A stretch of 64,000 nucleotides of DNA from the NCBI RefSeq assembly GCF_900101755.1, contig NZ_FNAE01000002.1:524480-588479 (forward strand). The letters run 5' to 3'. This DNA comes from Ectopseudomonas alcaliphila. Its GTDB lineage: Bacteria > Pseudomonadota > Gammaproteobacteria > Pseudomonadales > Pseudomonadaceae. The notes under the pieces were generated by a model. The model saw nothing but the letters and a program-made list of their open reading frames with translations. It was not told where the DNA came from and ran no database searches. The position numbers were made by a program, and so were the translations under genes. Below, one piece after another: positions 16,774-24,189 of this stretch. Every line of letters starts with the position of its first letter. Position 1 is the stretch's first letter.

Positions 16774-18225
16774 ATGCAACTGAAAGACCCCCAGCTGCTG
16801 CGCCAACAGGCTTATATCGATGGCCAGTGGTTGGACGCCGATAGCGGTCAGACCATTGCCGTGAACAACCCGGCCACTGGCGAGATCATCGGCCATGTAC
16901 CGAAGATGGGCCGCGCTGAAACCCGCCGTGCCATCGAAGCCGCCGAGAAGGCGCTGCCGGCCTGGCGTGCGCTGACCGCCAAGGAGCGCGCGAACAAGCT
17001 GCGCCGCTGGTTCGAGCTGCTGATGGAAAATCAGGATGACCTGGGCCGCCTGATGACCCTGGAGCAGGGCAAGCCGCTGGCCGAAGCCAAGGGTGAAATC
17101 GCTTATGCCGCCTCCTTCATCGAGTGGTTCGCCGAAGAAGCCAAGCGAGTCTACGGTGACGTGATCCCCGGCCATCAGCCAGACAAGCGCCTGATCGTGA
17201 TCAAGCAGCCGATCGGCGTCACCGCCGCCATCACGCCGTGGAACTTCCCCGCCGCGATGATCACCCGCAAGGCCGGCCCGGCACTGGCCGCCGGTTGCAC
17301 CATGGTGATCAAGCCGGCTTCGCAGACCCCGTTCTCCGCCCTGGCCCTGGTCGAGCTGGCCGAGCGCGCGGGCATCCCGAAGGGCGTGCTGAGCGTGGTT
17401 ACCGGCAGCGCCGGCGAAGTGGGGGGCGAGCTGACCAGCAACCCTATCGTGCGCAAGCTGAGCTTCACCGGCTCGACCGAGATTGGTCGTCAGCTGATGG
17501 CCGAATGCGCCCAGGACATCAAGAAGGTATCGCTGGAGCTGGGCGGCAATGCGCCGTTCATCGTCTTCGATGACGCCGACCTGGATGCCGCCGTCGAAGG
17601 CGCGCTGATCTCCAAGTACCGCAACAACGGCCAGACCTGCGTCTGTGCCAACCGCATCTACGTGCAGGACGGCGTCTACGATGCCTTTGCCGAGAAACTG
17701 ATCGCTGCCGTGGGCAAGCTGAAGATCGGTAATGGTCTGGAAGATGGCACCACCACCGGTCCGCTGATCGACGAGAAGGCCGTGGCCAAGGTGCAGGAGC
17801 ACATCGCCGACGCGGTGAACAAGGGCGCCAAGCTGGCCCTGGGCGGCAAGCCGCATGCCCTGGGTGGCACCTTCTTCGAACCGACCATTCTGGTGGACGT
17901 GCCGAAAACCGCTGCCGTGGCCAAGGAAGAGACCTTCGGCCCGCTGGCGCCGCTGTTCCGCTTCAAGGACGAGGCCGAGGTGATCGCCATGGCCAACGAT
18001 ACCGAGTTCGGCCTGGCCTCCTACTTCTATGCCCGTGACTTGGGCCGCGTGTTCCGCGTGGCCGAGGCGCTGGAGTACGGCATGGTGGGTATCAACACCG
18101 GCCTGATCTCCAACGAAGTCGCGCCGTTCGGCGGTGTGAAGGCTTCCGGCCTGGGCCGTGAAGGGTCCAAGTACGGGATCGAGGACTATCTCGAGATCAA
18201 GTACATGTGCCTGGGCGGCATCTAG
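16774..18225 (+). CDS. gabD: Succinate-semialdehyde dehydrogenase GabD
   Basis: 483 residues, the usual length of NADP-dependent succinate-semialdehyde dehydrogenase, which converts succinate semialdehyde to succinate in GABA breakdown. Motifs: PWNFPAAMITRK for coenzyme binding, FTGSTEIGRQL, LELGGNAPF with the general-base glutamate, and the catalytic cysteine C289 in NNGQTCVCANR with the second cysteine two residues on, as in GabD. The ATG at 16774 follows AAGGAG; an upstream in-frame ATG at 16720 lacks one. gabT follows 251 bases later on the same strand. Confidence 0.95.
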   Translation: MQLKDPQLLRQQAYIDGQWLDADSGQTIAVNNPATGEIIGHVPKMGRAETRRAIEAAEKALPAWRALTAKERANKLRRWFELLMENQDDLGRLMTLEQGKPLAEAKGEIAYAASFIEWFAEEAKRVYGDVIPGHQPDKRLIVIKQPIGVTAAITPWNFPAAMITRKAGPALAAGCTMVIKPASQTPFSALALVELAERAGIPKGVLSVVTGSAGEVGGELTSNPIVRKLSFTGSTEIGRQLMAECAQDIKKVSLELGGNAPFIVFDDADLDAAVEGALISKYRNNGQTCVCANRIYVQDGVYDAFAEKLIAAVGKLKIGNGLEDGTTTGPLIDEKAVAKVQEHIADAVNKGAKLALGGKPHALGGTFFEPTILVDVPKTAAVAKEETFGPLAPLFRFKDEAEVIAMANDTEFGLASYFYARDLGRVFRVAEALEYGMVGINTGLISNEVAPFGGVKASGLGREGSKYGIEDYLEIKYMCLGGI

Positions 18226-18476
18226 TCCCTGCTGCACTCGGCCGGACGTCGTTGGCGCAGACGGGAAAATGCTCATTGGCTACAGCCAACTCCGCTTTTC
18301 CCGCTTGCGCCGCCTAGCCCGGCCATCGCTCGCGACACGCCTCGCGCGGTTGTAGCGAGCCAGAATTTCCCCCGCCTCCGGCGGCCCGACGCAGTCGATC
18401 ATCGTATGCTGCGGCGAACCACCTCCAGAGGCATTTCCTTGCAACCGAGCCGCCCGATGACGGCCATGAGGACACC

Positions 18477-19757
18477 ATGAGCAAGACCAACGAATCCCTG
18501 CTGCAACGCCGTGCCGCCGCTGTTCCGCGCGGCGTCGGCCAGATCCACCCGATCGTCGCCGAGCGCGCCGAGAACGCCACTGTGTGGGACGTCGAAGGCC
18601 GCGAGTACATCGACTTCGCCGGCGGCATCGCCGTGCTGAACACCGGTCACCTGCATCCGAAGGTCATCGCTGCCGTTCAGGAGCAACTGACCAAGCTGAC
18701 CCACACCTGCTTCCAGGTGCTGGCGTACGAGCCCTACATCGAGCTCTGCGAAGAGATCGCCAAGCGCGTGCCGGGCAACTTCGCCAAGAAGACTCTGCTG
18801 GTTACCTCCGGCTCCGAGGCGGTCGAGAACGCCGTGAAGATCGCCCGTGCCGCCACCGGCCGCGCTGGCGTGATCGCCTTCACTGGCGCCTACCACGGCC
18901 GCACCATGATGACCCTGTCGCTGACCGGCAAGGTCGTACCGTACTCCGCCGGCATGGGCCTGATGCCGGCTGGCGTGTACCGCGCTCAGGCGCCGTGCCC
19001 GCTGCATGGCGTGAGCGAGGACGAGTCCATCGCCAGCATCGAGCGCATCTTCAAGAACGACGCGCAGCCGCAGGACATCGCCGCGATCATCATCGAGCCG
19101 GTGCAGGGTGAAGGCGGTTTCTACGTCAATTCGCCGGCCTTCATGCAGCGTCTGCGCGCCCTGTGCGACCAGCACGGCATCCTCCTCATCGCCGACGAAG
19201 TGCAGACCGGCGCTGGCCGTACCGGCACCTTCTTCGCCACCGAGCAACTGGGTGTGGTGCCGGATCTGACTACTTTCGCCAAGTCCGTCGGCGGCGGCTT
19301 CCCGATCTCCGGCGTGTGCGGCAAGGCCGAGATCATGGACACCATCGCCCCCGGTGGCCTGGGCGGCACCTACGCTGGCAGCCCGATCGCCTGCGCCGCG
19401 GCCCTGGCCGTGCTCAAGGTGTTCGATGAAGAGAAGCTGCTGGCGCGTTCCAATGCCGTGGGTGAGAAGCTCAAGGTGGGCCTGAAGACCATCGCCGAGA
19501 AGCACAAGGTGATCGGCGACGTGCGCGGCCTGGGTTCGATGGTCGCCATCGAGCTGTTCGAGGGCGGTGATCACAGCAAGCCGGCGGCTGAGCTGGTCGG
19601 CAAGATCGTCGCCCGCGCGCGCGACAAGGGCCTGATCCTGCTGTCGTGCGGCACCTACTACAACGTCATCCGCTTCCTGATGCCCGTCACCATCCCTGAC
19701 GCGCAACTGGAAAAAGGCATCGCCATCGTCGCCGAGTGCTTCGACGAGCTAGCCTGA
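18477..19757 (+). CDS. gabT: 4-aminobutyrate aminotransferase GabT
   Basis: A 426-residue class-III PLP aminotransferase that moves the amino group of GABA to 2-oxoglutarate, giving succinate semialdehyde for GabD. The cofactor lysine is K269 in TTFAKSVGGG; LLVTSGSEAVENAVKIAR, GAYHGRT and LIADEVQTGAGRTG are the family phosphate and ring-binding motifs. GAGGA precedes the ATG. No promoter could be read in the 251 bases after gabD, so co-transcription is possible. A strong hairpin terminator follows. Confidence 0.95.
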   Translation: MSKTNESLLQRRAAAVPRGVGQIHPIVAERAENATVWDVEGREYIDFAGGIAVLNTGHLHPKVIAAVQEQLTKLTHTCFQVLAYEPYIELCEEIAKRVPGNFAKKTLLVTSGSEAVENAVKIARAATGRAGVIAFTGAYHGRTMMTLSLTGKVVPYSAGMGLMPAGVYRAQAPCPLHGVSEDESIASIERIFKNDAQPQDIAAIIIEPVQGEGGFYVNSPAFMQRLRALCDQHGILLIADEVQTGAGRTGTFFATEQLGVVPDLTTFAKSVGGGFPISGVCGKAEIMDTIAPGGLGGTYAGSPIACAAALAVLKVFDEEKLLARSNAVGEKLKVGLKTIAEKHKVIGDVRGLGSMVAIELFEGGDHSKPAAELVGKIVARARDKGLILLSCGTYYNVIRFLMPVTIPDAQLEKGIAIVAECFDELA

Positions 19758-19803
19758 GCCCGATAGCGGGTACGCGCCCTGGCGTGCCCGCTCCGTTCTC
19801 CTG

Positions 19804-19842
19804 CGCAGCCAGCTACACGTAGCTGGCTGCGTCTTCCTTGCT
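19804..19842 (+). terminator. Terminator of gabT
   Basis: Perfect 12-base stem CGCAGCCAGCTA with TAGCTGGCTGCG, loop CACG, followed by the T-rich stretch TCTTCCTTGCTT. Confidence 0.8.
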
Positions 19843-19963
19843 TCGCAGCCGCGCGCTGTCTGTCCTCTTTCGCCATCTCTGCACACACCTGCTGTCGCTC
19901 GTTTTTCGTCCTGGTCGCGTACGCACTTTTCAGCGGCGATGTGCGGCCGATCTCACTCGCCGT

Positions 19964-19991
19964 GGAACCGCTGGGGGCTGATTGCCACTCA
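19964..19991 (+). promoter_or_regulatory. hrp box (HrpL ECF sigma factor promoter)
   Basis: GGAACC at 19964-19969, exactly 15 bases, then CCACTCA at 19985-19991. This matches at every fixed position the established consensus GGAACC-N15/16-CCACNNA recognised by HrpL in P. syringae and relatives. It ends 34 bases before the ATG of the HrpK-like gene, leaving room for a short leader that contains the ribosome site GAAGGA (20011-20016). Confidence 0.8.
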
Positions 19992-20025
19992 GCGGCAACA
20001 GGCTACCCAGCGAAGGATTACGACG

Positions 20026-21714
20026 ATGCGTGTTTCAGGTTTCTCAAGCTCGATTCCACCCGCGATCGACAGTCATGAGCTATCCCGTGAGTGCGCAAAA
20101 CCCCAGGCACCGGTGAACCCACGGCAATCCGCATGTGGCGGCAGTGGCGTTTCCTGGGCGCCGCAAGGCCAGAGTCAGCAGGCCGCACCGGGTAGTTCCA
20201 CCGCCACAGGCGATAACCTTCGCGGTCAGGGGCTGGCGGCATTGAGGGAGGCTGTGCGGGCGCTGTTCACGCCGAGCACCGCTGAGGTCCAGTCGGCCTC
20301 GCAACCGGCCACCCAGCGCAATGTGGCGGCGCAGGCGGCGAAGGAGGGCAGCGATGAGATGCCCTTCGAGGAAGTGATCTCAGTCCTCGGGCGCAACGAG
20401 AATCTGCTAAAGAAGCCGCGTGATCGTGAAGGCTTGGAAAAGCTGCGCGACGACCCCAACACGCCGACGGATGCGAAAAAGGCACTGGACGCGGTGCTGA
20501 AGAATCCCGCGTATTACGAGGCTCTGGATCAGGCGAAGACCGGCAGCACGGACGGCAAGATCAGCGCCAAGGACGTGCAGAAACTGCAGCAGCATCCGTT
20601 GATCAGGCAGTACGCCGACGCCAAGGCCGAAACCTATACCCACAACTACGTGCCTTCCGACGCTGCGCCCGGTTCTGCCGCGCGGGAAATGACCGAGAAC
20701 GATGCAATGCGCGAGCTGTATCTGTACTCGGAAAGCCTGCCCAAGAAACTCAATCTGGAGACCCTCGGCAAGATCGCCGACGGTTCCCAGTCGATGGGCA
20801 AATGCCCGCCGCAGGTCGCAGCCGCGGCGAAGTTCTTTGTCCAGAACCCGGACAAATGGCAGCAATTCAGCGGCAAGGATGATCCCTCGGCGAAGATCTC
20901 CCGCGATCGCCTGTGCGACCTGGCCGCCGAGAACGTCAAGCTCTCACCCCAGGAGAGCAAGGCGCTGGAGACACTCAAGAACAATCAGGACATCTTCTTC
21001 AAGGGCGGCGGCATCAAGCCGGACAAACTGGCCAAGATCGCCAACGACCCGCAACACAGCCAGGAGGTTCGCGATGCCGCCAACCTGCTGAGCCAGCCCA
21101 ATTCGATGCTGTTCTCCATGCTCGACAACGCCAAGCATGGTGCCGGCGGCAATTTCTTCAACAAGGCCAATGACCGCAATATCAGCAAGGGCGACCTGAA
21201 TGCCTTCCTGCAGAAAGGCAGTAACGAGGTCGCGGGCCCGCCGCAGCTCGCCAAGCCCACGACCGTCGCGGCGCTGGCGGCGCAGAGCGATATGCACATG
21301 GGGCAGGAAACCCAGCCCGATCAGAAGAAGGAAAAGGGCGGCGGTATCTTCAAGTTCCTGGAAATCTTCAGCTATGTCGCCTCCGGCGTGATGATGCTGA
21401 TTCCGGGGGCCGGCGCCGCTACCCTGGCCGCGACCGCAGGACGGGTCGCCGCGACTACCGTAGCGAAGGAGGCAGCCAAGCAGGCCGCCCAGCACACCGT
21501 GAAGGAGGTGGCCAAGGAAACGGTCAAGGAAACCGCGAAACGCGAGTTCAAGGATGCCGCGATTCAGGGCGCCAAGGATGGCTTGAAAGACTACGCCAAA
21601 GATCAGGCCATGGACTTCGCCAAGGATGGCCTGAGCAATACCATGAACCAGAACTCGCCCAGGGTCGCGTCCAATCCGGATGTCAACGCGCCGCGCGTAT
21701 GGGCGCAAAGCTGA
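20026..21714 (+). CDS. HrpK/HrpF-like type III secreted translocator or effector (orphan)
   Basis: 562 residues from the ATG after CGAAGGA. The N-terminus fits the known type III pattern: valine at position 3, no acidic residue in the first 14, 10 serines in the first 50. Three repeated modules follow (about 140-190, 262-300, 345-395). Each has an 'AL..L...P..(Y/F)..LD.AK' helix and an EF-hand-like loop ending DGKIS (176-180), SAKIS (288-292) or DRNIS (383-387). A hydrophobic segment (443-471) and a long Ala/Lys amphipathic helix with AKE/VKE repeats (470-540) resemble the membrane-inserting end of HrpK/HrpF/NolX translocators. Preceded by an exact hrp box. No other type III gene is visible in the window. 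Family assignment is from memory of domain layout. Confidence 0.65.
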   Translation: MRVSGFSSSIPPAIDSHELSRECAKPQAPVNPRQSACGGSGVSWAPQGQSQQAAPGSSTATGDNLRGQGLAALREAVRALFTPSTAEVQSASQPATQRNVAAQAAKEGSDEMPFEEVISVLGRNENLLKKPRDREGLEKLRDDPNTPTDAKKALDAVLKNPAYYEALDQAKTGSTDGKISAKDVQKLQQHPLIRQYADAKAETYTHNYVPSDAAPGSAAREMTENDAMRELYLYSESLPKKLNLETLGKIADGSQSMGKCPPQVAAAAKFFVQNPDKWQQFSGKDDPSAKISRDRLCDLAAENVKLSPQESKALETLKNNQDIFFKGGGIKPDKLAKIANDPQHSQEVRDAANLLSQPNSMLFSMLDNAKHGAGGNFFNKANDRNISKGDLNAFLQKGSNEVAGPPQLAKPTTVAALAAQSDMHMGQETQPDQKKEKGGGIFKFLEIFSYVASGVMMLIPGAGAATLAATAGRVAATTVAKEAAKQAAQHTVKEVAKETVKETAKREFKDAAIQGAKDGLKDYAKDQAMDFAKDGLSNTMNQNSPRVASNPDVNAPRVWAQS

Positions 21715-21778
21715 GGGGGCGCCGACATGGAAGTTGTCTTGGTGTGCCGTTAGGCCTTGAGCAGATTTCAGGTTGACC

Positions 21779-21800
21779 AGGTAAAACGATGGTTTTACCT
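21779..21800. promoter_or_regulatory. TetR-type operator, perfect palindrome
   Basis: AGGTAAAAC, four bases GATG, then GTTTTACCT: a perfect 9+4+9 dyad ending 7 bases before the start codon of the TetR gene. The placement, over the ribosome-site region and near the promoter, is that of an autorepressor operator. Confidence 0.75.
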
Positions 21801-21807
21801 TGTGTCC

Positions 21808-22335
21808 ATGAATATAGATGAAAAGCTGATTTCGACGGCCGAAGCGCTGTTCGACCGCCACGGCTTCAATGCGACCGGCATGGATCGCCTGGCGCAAGCG
21901 GCCGGGATGTCCAGCCGCACGCTGTACAAGCATGCCGGCAGCAAGAACGAGCTGATTGCCGCTGTGCTGATGACGCGCGGGCAGCGCTTCCTGCAGCGTC
22001 TGGAGTTGGACAGCGTCGAGGCGCTGTTCGATGCACTGGCAGGCTGGATGAGCGAGGAGGGCGCACGCGGCTGCCTGTTCCTGCGTGCACAGGGCGAGAT
22101 CGGCAGCGCAGTGCCGGAAGTTACCGAGGCCGTGACGGCGTACAAGGCGCGCTTCAGCGAGACGGTACGGCGGATTCTCGCTCGGCAGTTGGGCGCCGGC
22201 CCCGACGAGGAACTGGTCGAACAGGTGGTCATTCTCTTCGAGGGGGCGACGGCCGCTGCCAGCTATCGTGGCGTGGCGGTGGTGGCCACAGCGGGCCGAG
22301 CCGCGACCCTGCTTGTCGAGCGAGCGCGGGCGTGA
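21808..22335 (+). CDS. TetR-family transcriptional repressor
   Basis: 175 residues from the ATG at 21808 (MNIDEKLI). The helix-turn-helix occupies about residues 8-48: ISTAEALFDRHGFNATGMDR through SSRTLYKHAGSKNELI, the TetR signature. The C-terminal ligand domain has GCLFLRAQGEI. The stop overlaps the GTG start of the MFS gene, so the pair is co-translated. With the palindrome just upstream, this looks like a self-repressing efflux regulator; the inducer is unknown. A longer frame from 21757 would translate the operator and is rejected. Confidence 0.88.
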   Translation: MNIDEKLISTAEALFDRHGFNATGMDRLAQAAGMSSRTLYKHAGSKNELIAAVLMTRGQRFLQRLELDSVEALFDALAGWMSEEGARGCLFLRAQGEIGSAVPEVTEAVTAYKARFSETVRRILARQLGAGPDEELVEQVVILFEGATAAASYRGVAVVATAGRAATLLVERARA

Positions 22336-23501
22336 GCCGAGCATTGCATCTGAGTGGCACGGGCTTTGGCCTGATCGCGGTGTGCTACGGCTTTGCCCGC
22401 TTCGCTTTCGGCCTGTTCCTGCCGCAGATCGATGCCGATCTCGCCCTGCCGCAAGCCGTTGGCGGCCTGATTGCCGGGGGCTCGTTTCTCGGCTACTGCC
22501 TGGCCATCGTCCTCGCCGCACAATTGACCGAGCGTATCGGCGCTCGGGCGGTCGCGGTGTGCGCTGCATTGGTTGCCGCCCTGGGCATGCTGGGCATCGC
22601 CCTGGCACCGTCAGCTGTGTGGCTCGCCGCTGCAGTGCTGTTGGCGGGGATGAGCACGGGGCTGGCGTCCCCGCCCATGGCAGCAGCGGTGGCGGCGGTG
22701 ATAGCGCCGCGGCGGCAGGACGCCAGCAACACCCTGATCAATGCCGGTACCAGTGCCGGGATCATTCTTTCCGGCCCAGTCGCGCTGTTGCTCGGTGCTG
22801 AATGGCGCCTGGCCTATGCCGTGTTCGCCTGCTCGGCACTGGTCCTGGCGCTGTTTGCGAGCTTCTGCGTACCGAGTGCCACGGCCCTGCAAGCTCGGAC
22901 TGCCGAGGCAGGGTCGCTGTTCAGCGGGACGTTGAAGCGTCTCGTTGTCGCTTCGTTGCTGATGGGCGCGGCAAGCACGGCGTTGTGGTCGTTCGGTAGT
23001 CAGATCGTCGCCCAGCGCCTGGGTTGGGGCAGCGCTGGTTCCGGGTTGCTCTGGGTGGTGATTGGTGCTGCCGGCATCGCCGGCGCGGGTGCCGGCAGCC
23101 TGATCGCTCGGCTGGGTGTGGACTGGGCGAATCGTCTGTGCCTTGGCGCTCTGGCGGCGGCTATCGCCCTGGTCGGCTTAGGCAGCGCGCCTGCCCTGGC
23201 GCTGCTGGGTGGGGCGCTGTTCGGCGCGGCCTACATTACCCTCAGCGGCATCTATCTGGTCTGGGGTGTGGCCGCACTTCCCCAGCGACCTGCCACTGGG
23301 CTCACCGTTGCCTTTCTCGGCATCGCCATCGGTCAGACGCTGGGGGCGCCGGTCTTCGGTTTGCTGATGAGCTGGCTGAGCATGGATCACGCCGTGGGCC
23401 TGTTCGCGTTGCTGGCGCTGGCTGCCGGAGCGATGCGCTCGAGCGTCGGTGAAACGGTGCGTTCGAGCCCCATCGGTTGCCCAGAAAAAGGCCCGTACTA
23501 G
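22332..23501 (+). CDS. Major facilitator superfamily transporter (drug/metabolite efflux type)
   Basis: 389 residues starting at GTG within the TetR stop (GTGA). About twelve transmembrane helices are visible; the loop after helix 2 reads QLTERIGARAVAV, the MFS motif-A position. Glycine/alanine-rich helices with LINAGTSAGIILSGP resemble the YbfB/YjiJ-type carriers. Substrate not readable; regulation by the linked TetR is inferred. The last codons (ending PEKGPY) and the stop are written across a hairpin that serves as terminator for the opposite strand. Confidence 0.85.
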   Translation: MSRALHLSGTGFGLIAVCYGFARFAFGLFLPQIDADLALPQAVGGLIAGGSFLGYCLAIVLAAQLTERIGARAVAVCAALVAALGMLGIALAPSAVWLAAAVLLAGMSTGLASPPMAAAVAAVIAPRRQDASNTLINAGTSAGIILSGPVALLLGAEWRLAYAVFACSALVLALFASFCVPSATALQARTAEAGSLFSGTLKRLVVASLLMGAASTALWSFGSQIVAQRLGWGSAGSGLLWVVIGAAGIAGAGAGSLIARLGVDWANRLCLGALAAAIALVGLGSAPALALLGGALFGAAYITLSGIYLVWGVAALPQRPATGLTVAFLGIAIGQTLGAPVFGLLMSWLSMDHAVGLFALLALAAGAMRSSVGETVRSSPIGCPEKGPY

Positions 23502-23508
23502 ACGGGCC
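23484..23508 (-). terminator. Terminator of the cupin gene, embedded in the MFS 3' end
   Basis: Stem GGCCCGT (23490-23496) with ACGGGCC (23502-23508), loop ACTAG. Read on the minus strand it is followed by CTTTTTC-type T-run (23489-23484). The loop contains the TAG stop of the plus-strand MFS gene. Confidence 0.75.
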
Positions 23509-23575
23509 AAAGGGTGACAAGCAACAACAGGATTCGGGGTCGCGGGAACCTGCCAGGCACTTCCCAGTCAAGTGC

Positions 23576-23935
23576 TTACTTGGGTTCGAAGATCACGTAG
23601 ACCTTGCGGCAGGCTTCGAGCACTTCCCAGGTGCCGGAAAAGCCGGCAGGAATCACGAAGCGGTCGCCGGCGCGCACGGTCTTGGCGTTGCCGTCGGCGT
23701 CACGCAACACGGAAACGCCTTGAAGGATCTCGCAGTACTCGTGCTCGGTGTAGCTCACCGTCCACTGGCCCACGGCGCCTTCCCAGATGCCGCTACTGAA
23801 CTGACCGCAGGGGCTGCTGTAGTGGTTGCGCACGCTCTGCTCGGGGTCGCCCTTGAGCACTTTTTCCGGTGCGGGGCGATAGTGCTCGGCGGCCGTGCCG
23901 GCCTGGGCGAAGTCGATGATCTGCTCGATGTTCAT
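23576..23935 (-). CDS. Cupin-domain protein
   Basis: 119-residue single-domain cupin of the ethanolamine-utilisation EutQ-like / DUF861 type: the central GQWTVSYTEHEYCEILQG and GDRFVIPAGFSGTWEVLE form the conserved barrel core. Such proteins beside amine-oxidation genes are often annotated as cupins of unknown role. It is divergent from the PuuC-type aldehyde dehydrogenase across a 254-base gap, which suggests shared control, not proven. The ATG at 23935 is chosen because upstream sequence in the frame lacks cupin similarity. Confidence 0.8.
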   Translation of the reverse strand: MNIEQIIDFAQAGTAAEHYRPAPEKVLKGDPEQSVRNHYSSPCGQFSSGIWEGAVGQWTVSYTEHEYCEILQGVSVLRDADGNAKTVRAGDRFVIPAGFSGTWEVLEACRKVYVIFEPK

Positions 23936-24189
23936 CTGGCTGTTCCGTGTTGTCGGTGGCGGCAACCGCGCGACCAGCAGGGCCTTCGCGGGAAAGTCGT
24001 GGCAGCAGTCTATGTTTAAAAAAACGAACATGACAAGGGCTTTTGCCGGCCTGTGTCAAAAATATTGAAAAGCCACAGCCCTCTGGTTTAGTGTGGCGGA
24101 CAGGATTTGGCCAGCGACCTGGCCTTGCAGAATTATTGACAGTGCGCGCCCTTGCGGACGCCGCTTCCACCCATTGAGAGGATGCCGGA

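Noticed and set aside
16675..18276. 533-codon open frame on the minus strand across gabD
   Set aside because: Antisense shadow of gabD; composition rich in G, Q, H and D without domain motifs.
18226..18476. Possible small RNA or gene between gabD and gabT
   Set aside because: No terminator-like hairpin, promoter pair or coding frame with a ribosome site could be supported.
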